The notes under the pieces are model-generated. The model ran no database searches. It was given only the letters and a program-made list of their open reading frames with translations, and was not told the origin of the DNA. A DNA stretch of 64,000 nucleotides. It comes from Symbiodinium natans. Lineage: Eukaryota; Sar; Dinophyceae; Suessiales; Symbiodiniaceae. The translations under genes were made by a program, and so were the position numbers. The DNA lies in assembly GCA_905221605.1 (NCBI GenBank), contig CAJNDS010002819.1, forward strand, positions 205,228 to 269,227, given 5' to 3'. Of this stretch, positions 54,701-64,000 are shown piece after piece. How positions within the stretch are numbered: position 1 is the first letter of the stretch; the number at the start of each line of letters is the position of its first letter.

Positions 54701-56860
54701 GAGCCTTTGTAGCAGAAGCAGCAGGTCTCACGGCGGATTTGTTTCACTCTTTGGCTGGCTGATGCTGGTTGTAGCCCTTGCTCAGATCTACGCATGTGGA
54801 GGCATGTGGAGCAGAGATGTTGACGGCAGTTCAGCCCTGGGCTACAGCCAAGTTTGACAGGCATGCTCGGACAAAAGGGGAGTTTAAACTTCAACCCTTG
54901 CAGCCGAGGCCGACACCCTGAGCTTTCCCTAGCTAAATTAAACCCCATCTAAGTCTTTTTCGAACTACCGATGACACTCAGAGAGCTGAGCATACTCTGC
55001 GTTGCCCGCCTCTTTCGCAAAGTGTCAAGAAGACATTCGAGGACCTCAGTAACACCCTTGTGAGAACCTCACTGCCATGGCTGCTCCTCCGCAACCGGTC
55101 TTGATCGCACCTTGCCTAAATCAGGGGACAACACCGCGAAGAAACCTGTGTTTGAGATTGGTGCCAGAAAGCCAGCGTTTGTGTCAGCGTTTTCCTTGTG
55201 CCGTTCCGGCATGTTCCGGCCTTTGTTTTCCATGAACCTTGTTCTGAAGCTCCAATGTCGTCGCTCAAGCAGTCGCTCCAGTCAGGTGGCTTTGCCTAGG
55301 TTCATGGCACAGGTCTGTGGCCCCCCCCAAAGACGAAAAACGAGAATAGGCAAAGGTCAGCCCAACACTGCGATTCATGGTTGCCTTGAGCGGACAGAGA
55401 GGAACCTTCGAGTCTCTGCTCTACATGCTCCGGCTCTGGATTACCCGCTGGCCCTGACGAGAGTGAAGCTCGCCCTTTTTGGCAAGGGTTGCAAGGCGTG
55501 AGGATAGGACGGGCGAAAGAGAGTTTGGGTAAAGAAAGGTCGCACGTTGAAGAGCAATTGGCAAAGCGCCCCCAGGTTCGGGTGCCCCGAAACGGCCAAG
55601 AAATGGCCTCAAGCAACTCTTTGCTCATTTTTGCAACCTTGCAGCCCTTAGCCGCCCTTAGCCGCCCTTAGCCGCCCTTAGCTGCCTTAAGCCGACAAGC
55701 CATTGCGGTCTGAGGCCGACATGGTGACCTTGCCGAAGAACAAGTTTTGGCCGCCTGTGCCAAGCCTGGTTCCGAAAAAGGGCCTTTCGGCAGCAGTGGC
55801 CTCTGAATCACTGAAGCATACACACCACTCAACATCGCAATTTCGAGTTAGGCTTTGGGCCCATGGCGCTTTCAAGCTCTTGTGAGTTCAAGTTGAAAGT
55901 GTCGGAGGAATTTGCTTTCAACGTTCCCCACATTTGATACATTCGGGTCCGTCACGCCAGCAGTTTCGGTGGCATTTGCGATTTCCGCACAGGCTTTAAT
56001 TTAGTGATTTTTGTTTCCCGCGCGAAGTGCGAAGTGCAAAGCGCGAAGCCAATGCAGACATTTCTTTCTCTCTCTACCTTGGAGTTTTGATGCAGCTGGC
56101 CCCACTCATTACTTCTGTCCAGTCATGTCAGCACGTTTTCGAAAATAATAATATGTTCTCCGCATATCTCTGCATGGCGCTTTCTGCACAAATGGCGAGA
56201 TCCAGGGACTTCGCTCCGCTCCGCTGTTGAAGAATCCTTTGTGCATTCTGCTCCTTCTTCCTGCAGGAACGCGTACGGGTTGATCAGGTCAGGTTGGTCA
56301 ATAATGAGCACAGGAGACCCTTTTGCTGAGTACATTTGGGCTTTTATGTCTTGGTTGCTCAGCCATGTAGTATTTTGCGCCTCACAGCCCACCTGCTTAG
56401 CTTGCCGTTCCGTCCAGTTGAGCTTTTCACGTGTACAGAGCTCCTTGCTTCGGAGAACGCTGCTGCATCCGCATGTCCATCTCTTCCTGATGTAGAGTTC
56501 ATTTCAAGAGGCCTTTTCTGTTGCGAATCAACACCAGTTCCCAGCAACCTATGTCAGCTGGCCTGAGGCTCTGTGTGCCGAGACACTTCTCCAGCGGAGG
56601 ATGAGGATGATGAGGACGGGCTGATTCATGACAATCGCCAGAGTATTTTGACAGTTGCAACGACAATGTATCAACCTAGCCCAAAGCTCCTCACAAACGC
56701 GAAGCCCTTTGCAGCCACCCTTCTGCCTTGACCGGCCTTGGCATAAATTCTGCGTTGGGCGAGGGCTCCTGGTTTGGAGAACTTTCGCTGCCGTATAGGT
56801 TTTAGATTTTGGTAGCTTTGCACTGGAGCCTGCTTTGGTCTTGCAGTTCGGAGAGATCTA
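48760..56860. other. Long gene-poor stretch
   Basis: No family is recognised in any open frame. Notable parts: a possible mini-exon at about 50461-50512 reading VAVDNYKFKLDGPWKQ before a GTGGGA donor-like word; a C-rich tract at 52329-52372; GCAGGCAGACCAGGCAGG-type repeats at 53361-53400; and four CCCTTAGCCG units (11 bp) at 55645-55690. Long minus-strand frames (for example 51918-52556) show no domain. Confidence 0.4.
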
Positions 56861-57099
56861 GAGTAGTTGAAGAGCTCAGGATTTGGCAGTTTGGTTGATC
56901 CACGAATGTTGGAACCTTCTTACAGCGGTCTGCAGCCTCAACCCGAACTCTCAGCTTCTGTCACCCTTGCTCCCTTGAGGCTCAGGACGTGCAACGTTGC
57001 GTCTCGGCTTATAGAATTCGAGAAAAACGCAGGAGGTGCAAGGGTTTTCGCAGGGCTCCTTCGATGGAGGGCTGAGGGCTGGTGATACTCGCCCGCCAG

Positions 57100-57624
57100 G
57101 GACGGAGCAATTCGGCCTTCATCCGAACAGCGCGCTCTGGTATGGCGTGCGCAAGCTGCTGGTGAAGAACATGCCGGCAAGGTGCAAGGAGGAGGAGTTC
57201 CGGACGTTCCTGCGTTCGTTTACCAGCGCGACCTTCGACCTCAAGATGCCCCGAAGCAGGGGTGGCACCTGCAACCGGGGTGCTCTCTAGAAGGCCTACT
57301 TTGTTTGTCATTTGGGTCCCTTGGGTCCCTTGACCCCACATCCATGGGCTCAAGACAGGTGCCAGGCTTCCAAGCTTTCCGCTCCCCAAGAGCAGTCGAG
57401 GTAAGGGCTACTGCTTCATCACTTTCGCAGATGCCGAGAGCCTTCGCGTGCTTCTACCCCTGCTTTGGCAGCAGCCGATACCAACCAGGAACCCTCGACC
57501 ACTCAAGCTTCTGCCCCTGAGCGTGGGCGATGTGGACGAGGACACATTAGGAATCATTAGGTTTACGTTGTTTACGTGGTTTGCGATTCTGCAATGTGGC
57601 TTTTTGACCAAAGTGTGCCCATGA
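57100..57624 (+). CDS. Mei2-like RRM protein, copy 1 (two visible exons)
   Basis: RNA-binding RRM module of the kind found in Mei2-like C-terminal domains. Exon A (from AG at 57098-57099 to about 57260) reads GTEQFGLHPNSALWYGVRKL, RNP2-like LLVKNMPARC and TATFDLKMPRS-type sequence. A ~130-bp intron follows. Exon B (about 57391 to the stop at 57622-57624) has SSRGKGYCFITFADAESLRV with the RNP1 core GKGYCFITF, then LLPLLWQQPIPTRNPRPLKL. After this the copy runs into a different, hydrophobic C-terminus (FTLFTWFAILQCGF). Upstream exons are not identified. It differs from copy 2 by substitutions and by the tail. Mei2-like RRMs bind RNA in meiosis and differentiation control in fungi and plants; their role in dinoflagellates is unknown. 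Confidence 0.72.
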
Positions 57625-57904
57625 GCGAACTGCCTGCCAAAACCCCGAAACCCCTGAGCAATCCTTCCTTATCGCTGCTTCAAGGCCCAGCTAGTTTGCA
57701 AACACACTGGTAATCAACACCATGTTGGTGTATGGTGAGAGGATGTGAGAGGTGAGTGTGGGGACTTGATCACTCCTTGCGCTTTTGTCCTCCATTGAGG
57801 AGGTTGCATACGTGGAGCTCTGACTCTCGGCTTCAAGAATCTGTGCAGGGTCCTTAGTTGAGGGCTCCTTTGGATCTCGCCCTTTGAGTTTGCAAATCTT
57901 GCCA

Positions 57905-60900
57905 GGGACCGACCAGTTCGGGCTTCATCCAAGCAGCGCGCTTTGGCGTGGCGTGCGGAGGCTGCTCGTGAAGAACATCCCAGCAAGGTGCAAGGATGAC
58001 GAGTTCCACATGTTCCTACGCACCTGGACCACCGCAACGTTCGACCTCAAGATGCCCAGAAGCAAAGGTGGCACTTGCAACCAGGGTGCTCTAGAAGACC
58101 TATTTGAGGGTTGTTCTTTTTGGCGGGCTCTTGTGAGATACGTTGGAGGTCGATTAGCGAAAAAACTCGGTCGTAGTAAAACGTGCACACCTCTCGAGCG
58201 CGCGCAAGCTCGCGCAAGGGCGAACACAAGCTCTGCGCAAGCTCTGAAGGCGAACAAGAGGCGAGCATTTGAGCTTCCAGGACCCAAACAGTTACCGAAC
58301 CTTACCAGTACTTGCGAAAACCTCGTGTGCGCAAGCCCGCGCAAGGGACGCGCAAGGGCGAAGCGCAAGGGATCCTAATTGGCAGCCGTGGAACAGGAAT
58401 ATAGAACAACCCTCATTTGTTCTCAACTCTAATGCTCTATATGCATAAATCATCATGCAGAAATGTACCCCTTCTCCCCCCCATCCATACGACTGGGCAT
58501 CATCGATGCCCGTGGGCTCACTTAAAAACTAAAAATATAAAGGGCAAGGTGCACCCCGAGGGGGGCCCCTACGACCCCCAAGGAGCAGCAAAGGACACGA
58601 TGTTGGCCTGGATGCTTCGCGTAGCTGCGAGCGACACGCACCGTGAAAGCGCACTTTTGGGGTGACACAGGACTTTTAGCTTACTGTCCTGCTTTTGAAC
58701 CCTCCTGGGGGGCGGGGGGGGTGTGGTCGGGGGCGTACCCTCCTCTGGACAAAGATATATCTTGAACAGTTGGACCTTATCATCACGAAAGCTACTGTAG
58801 CTAGGCTTGAGTGTAGTCTCTGCGTTAGCGATTCTATCAATACTACAATAGCGGTATGTGCGGGATCTGAAGAGAGGGAAGAGACCGCGTGTGAGGGAGA
58901 GAGGGAGGGAGTGGAGCAGGCAGAAAGCGCATGCAAGGGAGAGCCACAGCTCTAGCTTCTTGAAGCAATACCGCCTAGAATCTAGGCTAGGTTTCGGCGT
59001 CATGCCCCTCAACAGTTTGTTTTGTTGGGTGTGATTTGCCCAAGAGCATTGCTTTCAAAATTTTGGCGGTGAGGGGGCTAAGTGCCCCCCGCCCCAACCC
59101 TCCCAGGTCATTTGCAGCCGTGCGGACGAAATCATTAAATCATGCACTTGAAAACCCAATGTAAGACGCACAAACATAATACAAGCATCAATTATTTTTG
59201 AAAACGGATTTCTCACTCAACTCTGCACATGGGAAAGCTCAGGGTTTGAATAGGTTTTTAGGCCATCAAGAGGAATTGCTGCAAACAGCTGTGACCCCCC
59301 GCCTTCTTTCAAGACATCTTGCGAGAGAAATTGCCTCAAAGACGTGTGCCATCCTGTTGAAGCGCGGCATTCAAGTTTTGTGTTTGTAAAGGGAGGGGGG
59401 GGCCTTTGCCACCCCCCCCCCCCCCCCCCCCCCCCGGCGTGCAGGCTGCTGAAGCAAACATCGTGCTATCAAGAGGCGTTGTGTTTGGGGCGGCGGCTGC
59501 GCCCTCCCCAAACCCGCTTCTTAAAGCGCTGCGAGCATGCTCTAGGGACATCACGCCAGCACAGTGAGTTGCTTCAAACGGCATATGACGTACGACCATT
59601 TCCATTATACGAGCACTGTGTCCGCACAGGGGAATGCGCTTTCCCCAATGCCCCCATGCTTTCATGTGACCTTGCCGTATTTAAAGAAATCATGCGATGA
59701 ATGACAAATTGTTTGTATTTGCAAGCCCCTCGCTTGTTAATCTACGGCCCCAAAAACCGAAAGCCCCAGACAACTGACCTTGAGACACCAACCCGCATTG
59801 CATAGAAACCCAAACCCTCGAACCTGACATACTGTAGCGGCCAGTATGTCTTCACAGAGGGCTAGCTACCCATGGAAACAGAGGGTTTCCCTGGTGATGG
59901 CGGTTTCCTTAAGTTTTGTCCGTCTGTCAGTGGACATCCATTGTGTAAGTGTAAGTGTTTTCCAAGACTCGTAAGTTATAGAGGGGAGACAGCTTGTTGA
60001 GACCGAAAGAGCATATGTTGTATCACAGAGAAAATATGGCACAGGGTAGGAGAGCTGTCTATTTGACTCTGGAAACATATTGTCCGAGACCGAGAGGAGA
60101 GATCAAGCCCATGAAACATACGTAGAGGAGTGAGGCCTGTCTACAAAAGCATGCAGGTAAGGCAGCGAGCAATAAATTAGGATGAGGCCTGAGGCTTGCA
60201 AAGCAAATAGAAGACTTCCTACAGCAATGCAGGTATTCCTAGTCAACTGTAGAGGAAATCGGTGCTGTTCCTTTGGACTGTCGGCGCCATGGAGGCTGTA
60301 TAGACTTTTTTCATACGGTTTCCAGCAGACAGCGGCCACGCACCACGGAAGGGGGGGGGGGGAGGCCGACTTCTAGATGTCCACCCTCTAAGGCTTAAGT
60401 TTCCAGATCTTCATTGTTTGCATCTGGAAACCAAGTGGCTGGAAATTGGGAAACCCGACAACTGAGAGATCATGGGACAGGCCGTGTAGCATGTGGACGG
60501 TCACAACAATTTCTGCATATATATATATATATATGTATGTATATATATATATACGTATGTGCATATATATATGTATATATATATATATGTATTTACTATG
60601 TATGTATATACACACCGCTCTGGAAAATAGCCCGAATTGTAAGTCGTGAAAATACCACACTTACATGATAATAGTCCTGATAATATAACAACATACAGAC
60701 ACACGTATGTATACGTGCTTACATATTTCCGTTCTCATCCAAGTTTTCTTTTGTTTCTCAAAGAGCAGTCGAGGTAAAGGCTATTGCTTCATCACTTTCG
60801 CTGATGCCGAGAGCCTTTGTAATCTCCTGCCCCTTCTTTGGCAGCAGTCGATACCAACCAGGAATTTTCGACCGCTCAAGCTTCTGCCCTTGAGTGTGGA

Positions 60901-60964
60901 TGATGACGAGGACGAGGACGAGGACGAAGCCGCCGTGGGCAGTGAACTTTTGACATGGCAATAG
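57905..60964 (+). CDS. Mei2-like RRM protein, copy 2 (exons separated by ~2.7 kb)
   Basis: Exon A (57905 to about 58066, after CCAG) reads GTDQFGLHPSSALWRGVRRL, LLVKNIPARCKDDEFHMFLR, TATFDLKMPRSK. Exon B (about 60764-60964) reads SSRGKGYCFITFADAESLCN, LLPLLWQQSIPTRNFRPLKL and ends in an acidic tail (DDDEDEDEDEAAVG) and a TAG. The intervening 2.7 kb holds GCGCAAG repeats, a 24-base C run and a TA microsatellite, so the intron has grown by repeat insertion compared with ~130 bp in copy 1. Without the intron both halves are in good agreement with copy 1, which makes the pairing convincing. A candidate read-through from exon A (to 58378) is basic, repeat-derived sequence. Confidence 0.68.
58185..58375. 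repeat. GCGCAAG-rich degenerate repeat
   Basis: GCGCAAG, GCTCGCGCAAGGGCGAA and similar words recur in the large intron of the second Mei2-like copy. Produces Arg/Ala/Lys-rich frames. Confidence 0.7.
58380..59370. other. Intronic or intergenic DNA of Mei2-like copy 2
   Basis: No exon recognised. Short GA-rich and G-rich stretches (58707-58725, 58869-58915). Confidence 0.45.
59380..59510. repeat. Dispersed repeat with G-run/C-run hairpin, copy 2
   Basis: GTGTTTGTAAAGGGAGGGGG, spacer, 24 C (59412-59435), then GGCGTGCAGGCTGCTGAAGC: the same word order as 43590-43740. Confidence 0.65.
60517..60607. repeat. (TA)n / (TATG)n microsatellite
   Basis: Interrupted TATATA and GTATGTATA units within the large intron. 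Confidence 0.95.
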
Positions 60965-61885
60965 CCATGTAAATGGAGAGCAGTGTCAGACAGTTTACGT
61001 ATATCTACCTTTGCTAGCTTCTGTCAGTATCAGCTTGTGCCGTGAAGCCTCTGAAGCAGAACCTCCTGCTTGGGGGTCGCTCAGCTTTGTCTTGTCCTGT
61101 CGGCTGTCCCAGCCCTGGCATCTAAACGCTAAAACATGCTAAAACGCCCCAAACCCTGGAAGCCTACCTTTAGACCGTGAAACGACGATTGAGCACACAA
61201 ATTGTCAGAGTTCTCCACCAATGTCCATGGTGGAAATTTTCCTGCCTTAGCATGACGGTACTAAACGCTACTAAAGCTGCGGATAGCAAAACATAGCACC
61301 GACACGACGCGTAAGCTAACAGATCATAACGAATTATGACACGGAATGGCATTGCTTCACGGAAAGAACATGCAATGCAAGATCATAGCAGAACATAAAA
61401 GAATCCCCCGAAAGCGCAGTGAACAAAAAATGAACAGCGGAACCCAATCACACGCACCATGCAATCAAGTCGAGACCATTCTCTGAGCAGTTCTAAAGAG
61501 GGCATATGGCAAAAAACAGATTCAGATAAATAGAGAGATAGAGAGAGAGAGGGCGACAGAACAGGGAGAGAGATGTTTAGACACAGAGATACAGAAGCGG
61601 TACCTTTATCGTCACGACACCCTTCGATTTGCAATAGGAAGCGTCCCGCAGTGACAGCAGAAACGACAAGAAAAAACACTCACCGTGCCCAAATGGTATC
61701 TAACATGATAATTTTGCCAACCTGCAACTAGTACGATCTAATGTTAGTGTTTTCTATGGCTACGGAATGTCAGGTCGCATTGAGACGGACTGCAAGGTTA
61801 TGTTATGTGACTGACGGCACACGCCGTCGTGTACTGTCTGTCTGACACCACATTCGCTCCTGCGCCATTTGCCGCACTGCCACCT
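60965..61885. other. Intergenic, no gene recognised
   Basis: Unique sequence downstream of Mei2-like copy 2, with a short GATAGAGA run at 61530-61552. Confidence 0.45.
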
Positions 61886-63640
61886 CTAGGTGATATCACC
61901 GCCAGGTGACCAGCGATCGCTGAGGTTTCTGCAAGCAACTGCGCTGCTCAATGGTGCGTTAAACTGAGCAAGCTCCATGCATCTGACCGTTTCCTTCTTT
62001 AGGGCCATTTCGGGGGATTTTTCGTGCACTGGTTTAATGCTGCAGGCAGATCCTAGCGAACGCGTGGATTCGGAGGGCCGCAACGATGGCCAAGGGCGCC
62101 TTTGAAAGGGACTGCTCCAGGTACTGAAACACCCGAGCGGCTGGTCACAGCATTCGTTGAAAGCTATAAGCAAGCAGGTGATAAGCAGTTAGCTCTCGCT
62201 TAAATCAGTCGCATGTTTTTTCAGTGCTCGAGAGTCTACGTATATCTGCGTCGCCAGCTTCTTGCAGAATTTCACTGTGAACTAGCCCGAAGAAACACCC
62301 TGTGCCTGAAGTCGGTAGCGTTGTGTTGGTGCATTTGTGCCTGCCCATGTGTCCCTGGGCAGAGCTTGGCACTACCAATGCCGACAGGGACACCTCTAGT
62401 TGACCAGCGATCGCTGGGGTTTCTGCAGGCAACTGCTGCGCTCAATGGGTGCGTCAAATCGCGCAAGCTCAATACGTATGACCGTTTCGTTGCTTAGGGC
62501 CATTTCGGGGGATTTGTGGTGCACTGGTAAAACTGCTTGCAGAGCCCAGCGAAAGCGTGGATTTGGACCACAACGATGGCCAAGGGCGCGAAAGGGACCG
62601 CTTCAGGCACTCGCATTCAAAGCAACTAGCTCCCTTAAGCCAGTCGCATGATGTTCAGTGAGAGGAGAGCAGCGTCAGAGAGTCTACACATGTCTACATC
62701 GCCAGCTTCTTGCAGCATCGGACTGTGAAATAGCCTGAAGCAAAGCGATGTGCCTGAAGTCGATGGCCTTGTCTTGTCGCGTCCATGACGGCCCTTGGCC
62801 GTCCCTTGGCAGAGCTGGAAATGCGAATGCCGACACCTCTATTTGACCAGCGATCGCTGCGGTTTCTGCAGGCACCTGTCGCTCAATGGTGCGTTAACTC
62901 GTGCAAGCTCATTTGTCAGCGCATCTTGTTTAGGGCATTTCGGGGGATTTGTGGTGCACTGATAGAACTGCAAGCAGAGCCTAGCGAACGCGTGGATTCG
63001 GGCCGCCACGATGGCCAAAGACGGTGTTTGAAAGGGTTTGTCCCTGCCCATGTGTCCCTGGGCAGAGCTTGGCACTACCAATGCCGACAGGGACACCTCT
63101 AGTTGACCAGCGATCGCTGGGGTTTCTGCAGGCAACTGCTGCGCTCAATGGGTGCGTCAAATCGCGCAAGCTCAATACGTCTGACCGTTTCGTTGCTTAG
63201 GGCCATTTCGGGAGATTTGTGGTGTACTGGTAAAACTGCTTGCAGAGCCCAGCGAACGCGTGGATTTGGGCCGCAACGATGGCCAAGGGCGCCTTTGAAA
63301 GAGACCAGTCCAGGTACTGGCAGTTGCTCTTTGAAACACCCGAACGGCTGGCCACAGCATTCGTTGAAAGCTAAGCAAGCAGGTTCTATAAGCAGTTAGC
63401 TCTCTCTTTCATCCAGTCGCTGATGATTTTCAGTGGTGCTTCTCCAAGCAGCGTCAGAGAGCCTGCGTCTAGCTACCTCGCCAGCTTCTTGCAGTTTCGG
63501 ACAACCCTGTGCGTGAGTTGGTAGCTTTGTCTTGTCCCGTCCATGCTTTCCCTGGGCAGTAAATCCCGGGCAAGCTTGGAATACGAATGCCGACAGCCCT
63601 GTTTGACAAGCGATCGCTGCGCTGCAGACAACTATGCCAT
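61886..63640. repeat. Tandem satellite, units of about 500/440/260 bp
   Basis: The anchor GACCAGCGATCGCTG starts at 61908, 62402, 62845 and 63105, and as GACAAGCGATCGCTG at 63605 (spacings 494, 443, 260 and 500 bp). Units share GGGCCATTTCGGGGGATTTG, GAACGCGTGGATT, CAACGATGGCCAAGGGCG and CGCCAGCTTCTTGCAG. Units 2 and 4 are nearly identical over more than 200 bp, while unit 3 is more diverged and shortened. The anchor contains the 10-bp palindrome AGCGATCGCT. Confidence 0.93.
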
Positions 63641-63652
63641 TCAATCAGTACA

Positions 63653-63958
63653 TTACACACACACACACAGACACACAGACACACAGACACACAGGCACAC
63701 ACACACACACACACCCACCCACCCACACACCCACGCACCCACGCACGCACACGCACACGCACACGCACACGCACACGCACACGCACACGCACACGCACAC
63801 GCACACGCACACGCACACGCACACGCCACGCACGCACACGCCCACGCACACGCACACGCACCCGCACACGCACACGCACACGCACACGCACCCGCACCCG
63901 CACCCGCACGCACACGCACACGCACGCACACGCACACGCACACGCACGCGCACGCGCA

Positions 63959-64000
<42 letters not shown>
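63653..64000. repeat. (CA)n / (CACACG)n / (CACG)n microsatellite, runs off the window
   Basis: CA with CAGACA variants (63653 to ~63715), CACCCA, then CACACG hexamers (about 63750-63960), then pure CA to the window end. All three minus-strand frames are open as artefacts. Confidence 0.97.

Noticed and set aside
63469-63999. Cys-Val and Arg-Val repeat ORFs on the minus strand
   Set aside because: CA/CACACG microsatellite artefact.
1-64000. Dinoflagellate spliced-leader relicts (ATTTTGGCTCAAG) and rRNA/tRNA genes
   Set aside because: I looked for the spliced-leader core and for cloverleaf-like or rRNA-like stretches by eye and found none; absence is not proof without a proper search.

Overview
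This is a eukaryotic nuclear window, most likely from a dinoflagellate (about 0.65 confidence). The evidence is: interstitial plant-type TTTAGGG/CCCTAAA telomere-like repeats; a two-exon RRM module of the Mei2-like kind that dinoflagellates carry in many copies; a YVDD-type reverse transcriptase/RNase H; short introns, including one possible GC-AG intron; a unidirectional run of intron-bearing genes on the + strand; and very heavy simple-sequence content. I recognise no bacterial operon, CRISPR array, rRNA or tRNA.

Layout. 1-4.4 kb: a retroelement with a long first ORF (disordered N-terminus plus a methyltransferase-like fold), a one-base frame break, an RT-RNase H ORF, and a 3' region with a 177-bp direct repeat and hairpins. 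4.44-6.28 kb: an AT-only island. 6.3-15.2 kb: a subtelomere-like compartment of telomere-type repeats in both orientations, 31-, 44- and 19-bp minisatellites, a 300-bp tandem duplication, a small gene (basic region plus coiled coil) and a MITE-like element. 15.3-26.8 kb: a + strand gene-dense stretch. It holds a cytosine-5 DNA methyltransferase, three multi-exon genes I cannot name, and a hAT transposase whose first exon encodes a SAP DNA-binding domain ahead of a BED zinc finger. 28.08-30.44 kb: a second AT island. 30.4-57 kb: repeat-rich, mostly gene-poor DNA with microsatellites, G/C homopolymers and a few unrecognised open frames. 57.0-61.0 kb: two tandem copies of the Mei2-like RRM gene. 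61.9-63.65 kb: a 0.26-0.5-kb tandem satellite. 63.65-64.0 kb: a CA-rich microsatellite that runs off the window.

How it fits together. The recognisable proteins are mostly mobile-element proteins (RT/RNase H, hAT transposase) or DNA- or RNA-binding factors (C5 methyltransferase, SAP, BED, RRM). The two AT islands frame the middle block, and their inner edges share a CAGGGTAGG word followed by ATCGAT-rich sequence in opposite orientation. Whether the 6.3-28 kb block has ever moved as a unit is speculation. Intron boundaries are given only where the sequence decides them; several exon joins remain unresolved.
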